From: an uncultured Bacteroidota bacterium
GTDB lineage: Bacteria > Bacteroidota > Bacteroidia > Chitinophagales > Chitinophagaceae
Reading direction: 5' to 3'
Assembly (NCBI GenBank): GCA_946479535.1
Contig: CAMLGP010000036.1
Span: 1-11,052, forward strand
Length of the DNA: 11,052 nt
Shown here: positions 1 through 6,630 of the stretch, piece by piece
Numbering within the stretch: the first letter of the stretch is position 1
How the letters are laid out: every line of letters starts with the position of its first letter
The notes under the pieces: model-generated
Seen by the model: the letters and a program-made list of their open reading frames with translations, nothing else
What the model was told of the DNA's origin: nothing
Databases searched by the model: none
Made by a program: the position numbers and the translations under genes

Positions 1-511
1 GGTTACTTTAACTGCTCCGCTGGTTAACCTTTTACCCGGACAAAGCACACTGATCACTGCCAGCATTCAGCCGGCTGCTACCGGTTTTGATATTAGGTGG
101 TTTAGAAATAATGTGTTGATCCCTGTTGTTACTGGCACAACCTACCTGGTGGATTCAGTGGAAACCGGAGAATACAAAGTGAAGATTATTAACCAGACTA
201 CCGGCTGTAATAATGAATCCAATGCCCTGGTTATTGGTGCAAATGCCAGCACACAGCTGTTCGTTTTCCCCAATCCTAATAATGGCCAGTTCACAGTATC
301 TTATTTTAATAGTGCCGGCACAACATCTCAGCAGACAGTAAGGGTATATGACGATCACGGGCAACTTGTCTACAATGCCAAAATCACTGTTTCCGGCCCC
401 TATACTCTTCATACTGTTAACCTGAAACAGGTTGCCAGGGGAGTGTATCTGGTTATTATCGGGGACGCCGGTAGCAGGCGATTGGCGAAAGGGAAAGTGG
501 TAATACATTAG
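1..511 (+). CDS. C-terminal part of a T9SS-secreted protein (Ig-like region plus type A sorting domain), 5' partial
   Basis: The reading frame is open from base 2, so the gene starts upstream of the window; about 169 residues are visible. The first ~80 resemble a bacterial Ig-like or PKD-like beta-sandwich (GQSTLITASIQPAATGFDIRW, then GEYKVKI, then an NQTTGCNNESN stretch). From about base 259 to the end follows a typical Por/T9SS type A C-terminal sorting domain: FPNPNNGQFTVSY, a central VRVYDDHGQLVY strand pair, RGVYLVII and the terminal KGKVVIH. In this family the domain directs export across the outer membrane by the type IX machinery and is removed on attachment to the cell surface or release. 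The catalytic or binding part of the protein lies outside the window, so its activity cannot be named. It ends with TAG at 509-511 and converges on the next gene. Confidence 0.9.
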   Translation, partial: VTLTAPLVNLLPGQSTLITASIQPAATGFDIRWFRNNVLIPVVTGTTYLVDSVETGEYKVKIINQTTGCNNESNALVIGANASTQLFVFPNPNNGQFTVSYFNSAGTTSQQTVRVYDDHGQLVYNAKITVSGPYTLHTVNLKQVARGVYLVIIGDAGSRRLAKGKVVIH

Positions 512-587
512 TATGTGGGGCGTGAGGCCATTGCCGCCAGCTACCAGCTACTGAACTTTTTGTATAATAAGGTTCAAATAGATAACT

Positions 588-622
588 CCACGGGCTAACA
601 GGCTGTGGCTGGCACCTTTTTT
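588..622 (+). terminator. Weak candidate terminator after the T9SS cargo gene
   Basis: CCACGG (588-593) can pair with CTGTGG (603-608), with one G-U pair and a 9-nt loop. After 8 more bases there is a run of six T (617-622). The gap between stem and T-run makes it atypical. It lies 77 nt after the stop of the T9SS gene. The rest of 512-732, between two convergent genes, shows nothing convincing. Confidence 0.3.
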
Positions 623-732
623 CTACCATGGCCAGTGTGCCGGGATCGCCTGTTATTGCTTTATGAATTATTCCCCAAAAGGTTAGATTTTTCATAATCT
701 GTTTATTAATAATTTGATAAATGCTGTTAAAA

Positions 733-1407
733 TTATAATTTGACTACTCTGGCCTTGAGGGCATTCAGTTTCATTTTTTGATTGCCAATTTCTTTTTCCT
801 GTATGGTCTGATCAACTTTATTATTGCGCAGATCAGCCTGCAGTCCATCTATTTTCTTTAAAAGAGATTTTTCATCATTCTGCAGGTCGACTAATTTATC
901 CTGCGCAGTGTTCAGGATTTTTTGCTGGGTTTCAATATCCAGGTTTAAGCGATAGCTGGCAGTGTTGGCAAGAAAACCATTCAAAAAGTAAGTAGCAGCA
1001 AGAAAAGAAACGGAATCAACGTCAGGCGAAATGAAGTTATCATAGCCCTTGCTCACAAGCAGGTAAATTATTGATTCGTTTTTATTAGACTTGCTTTCCT
1101 CTTCTACCTTAAAATACATGTCCAGCTTCTGGTTATTAAGTGCCGGTAGGGTGACACCGTTAAAAATATAAAATCCATCCAGTTTGTTTTTTTTCCAAAA
1201 AAATCTCCCTTTCGTTTCTGGTGCATAGCCGGTTTCACTCAGCTTTTGCAATATGGTTCTCTCCGTTACATCTACATTGTTTGGTAAATGCAATACCAAT
1301 CCTGGCTGTATATTTTTATTTAAGGTAATGGTGGTGAAGGTAGATTGGGTTGACGCTGGTGCAATTCCTGCAAACAGGAATAAAATGAATAAACGTAATT
1401 TAATCAT
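733..1407 (-). CDS. Secreted or periplasmic protein of unknown function with C-terminal coiled coil
   Basis: I do not recognise the family. The 224-residue product begins with a clear signal peptide (MIKLRLFILFLFAGIAPA, probable cleavage near ASTQ/S, residues 18-22), so it should reach the periplasm or beyond. Residues ~23-150 look like a mixed alpha/beta domain (GLVLHLPNNVDVTER; GRFFWKKNKLDGFYIFNG; ESIIYLLVSKGYDNFISP). Residues ~155-220 form a charged, heptad-like helix (ETQQKILNTAQDKLVDLQ and on) that should be a coiled coil. No catalytic motif, lipobox or sorting domain is visible. I chose the ATG at 1407 because it places the signal peptide at the N-terminus; an in-frame ATG at 1446 would add 13 residues (MHYSYFLSLKKLD) and spoil that. 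The gene is divergent from the AraC-type gene at 1716 across a 308-bp control region. Confidence 0.75.
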   Translation of the reverse strand: MIKLRLFILFLFAGIAPASTQSTFTTITLNKNIQPGLVLHLPNNVDVTERTILQKLSETGYAPETKGRFFWKKNKLDGFYIFNGVTLPALNNQKLDMYFKVEEESKSNKNESIIYLLVSKGYDNFISPDVDSVSFLAATYFLNGFLANTASYRLNLDIETQQKILNTAQDKLVDLQNDEKSLLKKIDGLQADLRNNKVDQTIQEKEIGNQKMKLNALKARVVKL

Positions 1408-1442
1408 GTCTAATTTTTTGAGTGATAAAAAATAGGAGTAAT

Positions 1443-1457
1443 GCACTTTTAAAGTGC
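1443..1457. repeat. Short palindrome in the leader of the secreted-protein gene
   Basis: GCACTTT and AAAGTGC flank a single T, a 15-bp near-perfect palindrome 35 bp upstream of the ATG at 1407. The single-base centre suits a DNA site for a dimeric protein better than an RNA hairpin. No protein can be assigned to it. Confidence 0.4.
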
Positions 1458-1524
1458 TTTGGAGATATGGAAGATATTAGTCTTTCAGGAACATGTAAAG
1501 ATGAGAGGTTTTTTGCCAGTAATT

Positions 1525-1563
1525 GTTATACAATTAAACGGATACATTATATGATTCACACAT
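1525..1563. promoter_or_regulatory. Shared bipartite element, copy 1
   Basis: This copy consists of GTTATACAAT (1525-1534), a 19-bp gap, and ATTCACACAT (1554-1563). The same two 10-mers with the same gap occur at 6498-6507 and 6527-6536. Over the full 39 bp the copies match at 29 positions, including ATA, TT and TAT within the gap. It is 152 bp upstream of the AraC-type start and 117 bp upstream of the divergent secreted-protein start. It could be an operator for a shared regulator. It could also be a two-box promoter, for example for an alternative sigma factor, since the gap is close to normal promoter spacing. Confidence 0.55.
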
Positions 1564-1715
1564 CTTGTAAAAGATAAATTGAGGATAACCCTAATAAGTG
1601 AATTTTATGCATATTAAATGACTAAAAATGAATAAGTGAGTTGAGAAGAAAATGGCCTAATTTAGACTGTTATTGAGGCGTTTATAACGCAATTGGTGCA
1701 CCTGAAAAAGATCCT

Positions 1716-2276
1716 TTGAAACTTTTCATCAGAAATATGGTTTGTCTCCGCTGCAAAATGGCAGTTAAAGAAGAACTCACGAAACTGGGTTTGCATCCTG
1801 TTTCAATTGAGCTGGGTGAAGCGGAAATCCAGGAAAAAATATCGATTTCGCTGCATAATCAATTGAATGCGGCATTAATGAAATCGGGCCTTGAATTAAT
1901 GGATGATAAGAAAAGTGTTTTAATTCAACAAATCAAAACCGTAATTATTGAATTGGTGCATTCTTCAAAGGAGCCATTAGCCATAAAATTTTCTGAATTC
2001 CTGAGCCAGAAACTAAATCATGATTACACTTATCTGGCCAATCTGTTTTCTGAAGTGCAGGGATCTACGATTGAAAAATTCTATATTACCCATAAAATTG
2101 AACGGGTAAAAGAATTGGTCATTTATGATGAACTCAATCTTACGGAAATTGCATACCTGATGCATTACAGCAGCGTATCTCACCTGTCAACCCAGTTCAA
2201 GAAGGTGACGGGTTTGACTCCTACCCATTTCAAACAATTGAAAGTTAAACGGCGTTCCCTCCTTGAAAATATTTGA
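1716..2276 (+). CDS. AraC-type transcriptional regulator with N-terminal HMA-like metal-binding fold
   Basis: The 186-residue protein has two parts. Residues 1-62 resemble a heavy-metal-associated (ferredoxin-like) fold: MKLFIRNMVCLRCK carries the MxCxxC pattern with Cys10 and Cys13, followed by a helix and GLHPVSIELGEAEI. Residues ~85-178 are a C-terminal AraC/XylS DNA-binding domain with two helix-turn-helix units (~102-135 and ~140-175), including LTEIAYLMHYSSVSHLSTQFKKVTGLTPTHFK, the conserved second-helix signature. It lacks the cupin sensor of classical AraC proteins. It may bind a metal or use the cysteines as a redox sensor; this is inference. The start is TTG at 1716: the frame is open only back to 1677 and has no ATG or GTG there. 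The ATG at 1737 would remove the first strand (KLFIRN), so TTG is preferred. The stop lies 2 nt from the stop of the convergent kinase gene. Confidence 0.85.
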   Translation: MKLFIRNMVCLRCKMAVKEELTKLGLHPVSIELGEAEIQEKISISLHNQLNAALMKSGLELMDDKKSVLIQQIKTVIIELVHSSKEPLAIKFSEFLSQKLNHDYTYLANLFSEVQGSTIEKFYITHKIERVKELVIYDELNLTEIAYLMHYSSVSHLSTQFKKVTGLTPTHFKQLKVKRRSLLENI

Positions 2277-2305
2277 TATTATCCAGGAATATAGATATCA
2301 AATGT
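2269..2305. terminator. Inverted repeat spanning two convergent stop codons, possible bidirectional terminator
   Basis: ATTTGATAT (2271-2279) is exactly complementary in reverse to ATATCAAAT (2295-2303), with a 15-nt loop; a T-G and an A-T pair extend it to 2269-2305. The left arm covers the regulator's TGA (2274-2276) and reaches the first base of the kinase stop (2279-2281). Read leftwards, the hairpin is followed by a short T-run (2266-2269 in complement). Read rightwards there is no T-run. The stem is AT-rich and so only moderately stable. Confidence 0.45.
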
Positions 2306-5300
2306 GGCACCTTCGCCAAGCTCACTTTTTGAAGTGATTATTCCATTATGATTCTCAACAATTTTTTTTACAATTGCAAGTCCAATTCCAGTGCCTGAGT
2401 ACTGTTCCTGGTCATGAAGCTTTTGAAATACTTCAAAGATCTGCTCACTGAAATGTGGTTCGAAGCCGATGCCGTTATCGGTAAAAGTTATGTGGCAGTA
2501 TTCTTTCCCAGGATTGATATTTAATGTATTTTCTATATCACCAATTATTTTTTCGCTGACTATGACAATGTGAGGTGGAGTGCCAGGTTTGGAAAATTTA
2601 AGAGAATTGCTAATCAGATTATACATCAGTTGACGAAACTGAAAAGGGATGATATTGGCTTCGCCAAGTTGGGAGGTTTCTATAGTAGCATGCTTTTCCT
2701 CAATAGCCTCCTTTAGTTCGTTTCTCACTTCCTGCACAATTATATTGAGATGAGTGCTTTCAAACTTTCTTTCATCCATATTTATTTTGGTGAAAGCAAG
2801 TAGATCTTCAATGAGCTGCTGCATCCGGCTTGCAGCGGATTGTATTCTCCTAAAAGAATCTTTTCCTTTGTCAGACAAAATAGTATACTCTTTTTCGAGT
2901 ATGCGCGAAGTGAAGGTCTGTATTTTGCGTAAAGGTTCCTGCAAATCGTGACTCGAAACATAAGTAAATGATTCAAGCTCTTTATTCATCCATCCAAGCT
3001 CTCTGTTTCTTTCAAGGAGTAACTCATTGACGCCCCTCAGTTCAAGAGTGCGTTGCTGTACTTTTTCTTCCAGTTCCTGGGCGCGTTCCTTCTGGTCTGC
3101 CAGGTCTTTCTTTTTTGCGATTACCTGCTCTGTTATATCTTTAATAACCAGGAGGATTAAGTTTTCTTCAGATTTTTCCCCAGTTATTTGGCAGCCATAC
3201 AGCAGCATTATTCTTTCTCCAACAACTGGAAAATGGTGCTTTACCTCAAAATCTGCAAACCTGGTTTTTTGGGGAAGGATCTCTTCCAGCAGTTTTCGCA
3301 AAGGAGCAGTGTTCCATTGTTTATTGCCAAGCTCATAGATCAAAGCATCCTCTGTTTCCTCCTTCGTTACATGGAATGTTTTATAAAACGCATTGTTTGC
3401 GGTTTTTACACGAAGGGTTTTATCCAATACCAATAGCGGCTCCTGGATGGTTGTGATAATGGATTCGGCGTAATTCCAGGCGGTAGTTACCTGCTCATTG
3501 AGAGAAACCAGTTCATGGTTTAAAACGATAAGTTCTTCATTTGTTGTCTGTAGTTCTTCCTTACTGGTTTCCAGTTCTTCATTCAGGCTTTGTAATTCTT
3601 CGCTTCCACTCAGTAGTTCCTCATTTGCGCTTTGCAACTCTTCATTGGCGGATTCCTGATCTTCAGTAATGCTGCGCATATCTTCTCGGATTTGTGTAAG
3701 TTCCTTTTCTAATTGTTCTATACGAGTATCTTTACTGGTTTTTCTTTCTTTAGGAAAAGATTTTCCTTTTTTCTTTTTTTCTTTAGCGTTAAGTGTATTG
3801 TCATGAAAAAGAATCAAATAATGCGGCTCAACTATATCAGGTAAAGGAATAGCTTCGATAGTAATCATATGTTGGATTCCATTTAATGTTACCGGAATAT
3901 TTTTTTTTGAAACCAGTGCGTTTTCTTTTTTCGCTTTGTGAATTATATTGCGCAGTTCAAACGGTAAGCCCATTCTGGCCATTTTTAGCAAATTATGACT
4001 GGGCTTGCCTGGCGCCTGTTCTAAATAAATGGACGTATTGCCATGGAAAAGGACAATATTCATTGCCTCATTTACCACTACACTTGCAGGGGAATATTTC
4101 CTGAGAATAATGGCGTCGGCCGTTTTTTGAAAATCGGTGTGTTTGTTCCCGCTATTATTAGTAAGATTAATACCGTTCAGATTTTTTTCATCACTCAGGC
4201 TGGCTACTTGCATAAACCTGCCAGGAACATCCTTGCGTATAAAAATTTTATCGTTCTTCCCAGCACTTTCAAAAAGCTCGGGCGCGCTACTGCTGGTTTC
4301 CGATTTTCCCAATAATAAGAACCCTTTGGGGTTTAGGGCATAGTGAAATGTAGTTAATGCCTTTTTCTGAAGATAAGGCTCCAGGTATATCAGTACATTA
4401 CGGCAACTCACAAAATCCATTTTCCCAAAAGGGGGGTCTTTCAAAAAATTGTGAACAGCAAATATGCACATATCCTTGACCTGCTTATTTATCTGGTAAT
4501 TTCCATGTGTTCGGGTAAAATTCTGATGCAGGCGTTGTGTACAGATGCCTTCTACTTCGCTTTTTGAATAAATGCCTACGCGGGCTTTGGTAATCGCCGG
4601 CTCACTGATATCGGTTGCAAAGATTTGTACTATTTCATTTTTACTTTCTAAAAATTCCTTCAGATAAATTGCTATTGAATATGCTTCTTCTCCTGTACTG
4701 CACCCTGCTACCCATACACGGACAGGTTCTCCAATTACTTTATTTTTTATGAGAATGGGGAAAACTGATTCGTGCAGGTTATCCAATACCTTGGGATCGC
4801 GGAAAAATGAGGTTACTGGAATTAACAGGTCCTGGTATAGGGAATCCTGTTCTGCTTTATTTTCACGTAAATAATTGAGGTAGGTGGCCGGTTCATTATT
4901 TTTATTTATTATTATCCTGCGTAGAATTCGCCGGCGAATAGTAGACTGTTTGTAATAAGTAAAATCAGTTCCCTTTCGGATACGTAATATGGAAAGAATT
5001 TGTTTAAATGCAGCCTCGTCTTTATCAGGTGAATTGTTCGGTCCTTCTCCAATTTTGTAAATGCTATTGGTCAGCTCCACTAATTTGGCGGGTATTTTAT
5101 CTGGTGGAAGAATAAAGTCTACTACTCCGGCCATCCGGGCGCTATGAGGCATGCTATCATAGGCTGCAGATTCTTCGTCTTGTGCAAAAGTGAGACCTCC
5201 CTGTTCTTTTATTGCTTTTAATCCCTGTGTGCCATCAGTGGCAGTACCAGATAGAACTACACCTATTGCATAACTTTGATGTACCTCTGCCAGCGAATTA

Positions 5301-5668
5301 AAAAACAGATCGATCGGGAGGTTGCGCTGATTCTTTCCTTTTTCCGGGCGCGGACTTAGTTGAAGGATGCCGTCTCTTGCCAGTAACATTTTGTTACTTG
5401 GAATGATGTAGATATGATCTGGCTGAACTTTTAAATCATCTGTAATTTCCAATACAGGCAGAGAAGTTACCTTTTGCAACAGGTCTGGTAAAAGACTTTC
5501 ATGGGTAGGATCTAAATGCTGCACAAGCACATAAGCCATTCCTGAATTTTCCGGGATGGCCTTAAGGAGTTTTTTAAATGCATCCAATCCACCTGCTGAA
5601 GCTCCAATCCCTACTACAGGGAAAGGATTGGAAGAATGTGCCTTTGAGTTCTCTTTAATTATTTTCAT
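2279..5668 (-). CDS. CheB-CheR-PAS-histidine kinase fusion protein
   Basis: This 1129-residue cytoplasmic protein joins chemotaxis-type enzymes to a sensor kinase; I see no membrane helix. Residues 15-205: CheB methylesterase with Ser24 (GASAGG), His51 (QHLDP) and Asp145 (TATDG) as catalytic triad, without the usual receiver domain. Residues ~215-480: CheR methyltransferase with the AdoMet loop AGCSTGEEAYS (321-331) and RNVLIYLE (423-430). Residues ~515-625 look PAS-like. Residues ~648-727 form a heptad-repeat signalling helix. Residues ~733-850: PAS domain. A second coiled coil (~855-898) leads to HisKA with the phospho-acceptor His907 (SSHDLQEPLRKI) and an HATPase with N-box Asn1021, G1 DNGIGF (1064-1069), F-box and G2 GTGIGLAIV (1092-1100). 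All key residues are present. No methyl-accepting receptor gene is in the window, so the CheB/CheR targets are unknown. The start overlaps the upstream receiver gene by ATGA, implying translational coupling. Confidence 0.93.
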   Translation of the reverse strand: MKIIKENSKAHSSNPFPVVGIGASAGGLDAFKKLLKAIPENSGMAYVLVQHLDPTHESLLPDLLQKVTSLPVLEITDDLKVQPDHIYIIPSNKMLLARDGILQLSPRPEKGKNQRNLPIDLFFNSLAEVHQSYAIGVVLSGTATDGTQGLKAIKEQGGLTFAQDEESAAYDSMPHSARMAGVVDFILPPDKIPAKLVELTNSIYKIGEGPNNSPDKDEAAFKQILSILRIRKGTDFTYYKQSTIRRRILRRIIINKNNEPATYLNYLRENKAEQDSLYQDLLIPVTSFFRDPKVLDNLHESVFPILIKNKVIGEPVRVWVAGCSTGEEAYSIAIYLKEFLESKNEIVQIFATDISEPAITKARVGIYSKSEVEGICTQRLHQNFTRTHGNYQINKQVKDMCIFAVHNFLKDPPFGKMDFVSCRNVLIYLEPYLQKKALTTFHYALNPKGFLLLGKSETSSSAPELFESAGKNDKIFIRKDVPGRFMQVASLSDEKNLNGINLTNNSGNKHTDFQKTADAIILRKYSPASVVVNEAMNIVLFHGNTSIYLEQAPGKPSHNLLKMARMGLPFELRNIIHKAKKENALVSKKNIPVTLNGIQHMITIEAIPLPDIVEPHYLILFHDNTLNAKEKKKKGKSFPKERKTSKDTRIEQLEKELTQIREDMRSITEDQESANEELQSANEELLSGSEELQSLNEELETSKEELQTTNEELIVLNHELVSLNEQVTTAWNYAESIITTIQEPLLVLDKTLRVKTANNAFYKTFHVTKEETEDALIYELGNKQWNTAPLRKLLEEILPQKTRFADFEVKHHFPVVGERIMLLYGCQITGEKSEENLILLVIKDITEQVIAKKKDLADQKERAQELEEKVQQRTLELRGVNELLLERNRELGWMNKELESFTYVSSHDLQEPLRKIQTFTSRILEKEYTILSDKGKDSFRRIQSAASRMQQLIEDLLAFTKINMDERKFESTHLNIIVQEVRNELKEAIEEKHATIETSQLGEANIIPFQFRQLMYNLISNSLKFSKPGTPPHIVIVSEKIIGDIENTLNINPGKEYCHITFTDNGIGFEPHFSEQIFEVFQKLHDQEQYSGTGIGLAIVKKIVENHNGIITSKSELGEGATFDIYIPG
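3503..3649 (-). repeat. 21-bp-period coding repeat: seven heptads of a signalling helix
   Basis: Residues 674-722 of the fusion kinase are seven consecutive heptads close to (A/L/S/T)NEELxS: ANEELQS, ANEELLS, GSEELQS, LNEELET, SKEELQT, TNEELIV, LNHELVS. The DNA therefore repeats loosely every 21 bp. Such glutamate/leucine-rich helices are usual between CheR and PAS in this fusion family and probably carry signal between modules. Confidence 0.8.
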
Positions 5669-6135
5669 CTTTGATAAACAGGTTGTGATGATAATACAAA
5701 TTTTTCCTGAGGCGGATATTCAATGTTGGTGTTCGCAGTAAGGATAAGCGCCTGGTGAATAAGATTTTTAAGTTGCATGTAACTATTCGATTTCCGGATG
5801 TAATATTGTGCGCCTTTTTCATAAAGGATATTCACTACCTGGGGTTCAAAGGCTGTAGAAAAAATAATCACAGAAAGTGATTTCAATTTTTCGGAACTCT
5901 TTATTTCTAATAAACAGTCATACCCATTTTTCCGTGGCATATTTAGGTCCAGGAAAAGGACATCCGGTAGCTTATCATTCATTTGGTTGAGAAGTTGCAT
6001 CAGTTGTTCCCCATTAGACACCATTGTGAGATGTGTTGATAAAGGAAGTTCTTCCAGTATGTCCTGGAAAAGAATACTGTCGTCTTTGTCATCATCAGCA
6101 AGCATTATATGTCTGGTGTTTATATAAATTGACAT
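5665..6135 (-). CDS. Single-domain response regulator, first gene of the kinase operon
   Basis: The 156-residue protein is one receiver domain plus a ~25-residue tail. The acidic pocket is Asp14-Asp16 (MLADDDKDD), the phospho-acceptor is Asp63 (FLDLNMPRKNG), the switch threonine is Thr94 (FSTA) and the conserved lysine is Lys115 (YIRKS). There is no output domain, so it should act through protein contacts or as a phosphate relay or sink, as known for Rcp1/CheY-like proteins. Its TGA overlaps the kinase ATG by 4 nt, which marks the kinase as its likely partner. The ATG at 6135 leaves a normal-length N-terminus; an internal Met11 (6105) would cut into the first strand region. The upstream sequence is A/T-rich with no Shine-Dalgarno, usual for Bacteroidota. 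Confidence 0.92.
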   Translation of the reverse strand: MSIYINTRHIMLADDDKDDSILFQDILEELPLSTHLTMVSNGEQLMQLLNQMNDKLPDVLFLDLNMPRKNGYDCLLEIKSSEKLKSLSVIIFSTAFEPQVVNILYEKGAQYYIRKSNSYMQLKNLIHQALILTANTNIEYPPQEKFVLSSQPVYQR

Positions 6136-6373
6136 AATTTTTTTATAAATAAAGAGGTTCTACAGGATGGCAGTGGGAACTGGTTTCCCGTATCTCACCA
6201 ATCCGTTGCAGTAGCCTGATAGCCCTAATGTTTTTTACCTTAATCAATAAGGTTCTGTAGCCTGTTTGAATAGTAAAATAGTCTGAAAGATAGGCAGGGT
6301 ATTCAAGTTGCTATAGTAATGTGTCACAGGAGGAATGGGGCATACATGGCGAGAATGTTAATAATCCGACTTA

Positions 6374-6405
6374 CAAATTTATAATCGCTCATTGTAAGAC
6401 TCAAA
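6374..6405 (-). promoter_or_regulatory. Predicted Bacteroidota promoter for the receiver-kinase operon
   Basis: On the minus strand, TTTG (6405-6402) is followed after 20 nt by TAAATTTG (6381-6374). This fits the Bacteroidota housekeeping pattern TTTG-N19/20-TAnnTTTG. Transcription would begin near 6367, giving a leader of about 230 nt before the ATG at 6135. The match is complete in both boxes, but the long leader leaves room for another start. Confidence 0.5.
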
Positions 6406-6497
6406 ATGAAAAGGGCCGAATGGAAATTCAGCCCAATTTGATGTGATCCAAGTTCTGAAAAATCAGTGGGAAGTTACATCTTATCCGTGCTGCAAGC

Positions 6498-6536
6498 GTT
6501 ATACAATACTTCTTATATGTTGTATAATTCACACAT
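6498..6536. promoter_or_regulatory. Shared bipartite element, copy 2, with perfect dyad
   Basis: GTTATACAAT (6498-6507), 19-bp gap, ATTCACACAT (6527-6536), as in the copy at 1525-1563. In this copy TTATACAA (6499-6506) and TTGTATAA (6520-6527) form a perfect 8-bp inverted repeat with centres 21 bp apart, two helical turns, as expected for a dimeric regulator binding one DNA face. Copy 1 keeps the left arm and a weaker right arm (TTATATGA). The element ends 94 bp upstream of the second receiver gene. Confidence 0.55.
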
Positions 6537-6600
6537 TATACTCCTGTTTGATCAATATTTTGGATACTTGTATGTAAAAAATCTACCTTGGGCCTCCTAT

Positions 6601-6608
6601 TAAGTTTG
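6601..6608 (+). promoter_or_regulatory. Candidate -7 box for the second receiver gene
   Basis: TAAGTTTG fits TAnnTTTG and sits 22 bp ahead of the ATG at 6631, giving a short leader like those of the genes at 7282 and 9501. No TTG lies at the expected 19-21 bp upstream; the nearest are 10 and 30 bp away. The promoter may therefore need an activator, perhaps acting at the element at 6498-6536. Confidence 0.35.
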
Positions 6609-6630
6609 CCAATCAGGCAACTTTATAACA

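Larger units (their letters stand above)
1408..1715. promoter_or_regulatory. Divergent intergenic control region
   Basis: These 308 bases separate two genes that start in opposite directions. They hold a near-perfect palindrome (1443-1457), one copy of a 39-bp bipartite element also found at 6498-6536 (here 1525-1563), a direct repeat of AATAAGTGA (1593-1601 and 1631-1639), and a small inverted repeat GCGTT-TAT-AACGC (1678-1690) just ahead of the AraC-type start. I found no TAnnTTTG box with a properly spaced TTG on either strand; TAATTTAG at 1658-1665 is the nearest on the plus strand but its TTG (1641-1643) is too close. Confidence 0.6.
6136..6630. promoter_or_regulatory. Divergent intergenic region between the kinase operon and the second receiver gene
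   Basis: These 495 bases have no credible coding frame. They contain a leftward promoter candidate (6374-6405), the second copy of the 39-bp bipartite element with a perfect 8-bp dyad (6498-6536), and a rightward -7 box candidate (6601-6608). A small hairpin GGGAA-CTGGT-TTCCC (6175-6189) lies in what would be the ~230-nt leader of the kinase operon. Confidence 0.6.

Noticed and set aside
456..695. Minus-strand open frame of 79 codons between the T9SS gene and the secreted-protein gene
   Set aside because: It overlaps the 3' end of the T9SS sorting domain, has no recognisable motif and an unlikely Pro/Trp/Cys-rich composition.
1408..1446. Longer start (ATG at 1446) for the secreted protein
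   Set aside because: It would place 13 residues ahead of a good signal peptide; the ATG at 1407 gives the normal N-terminus.
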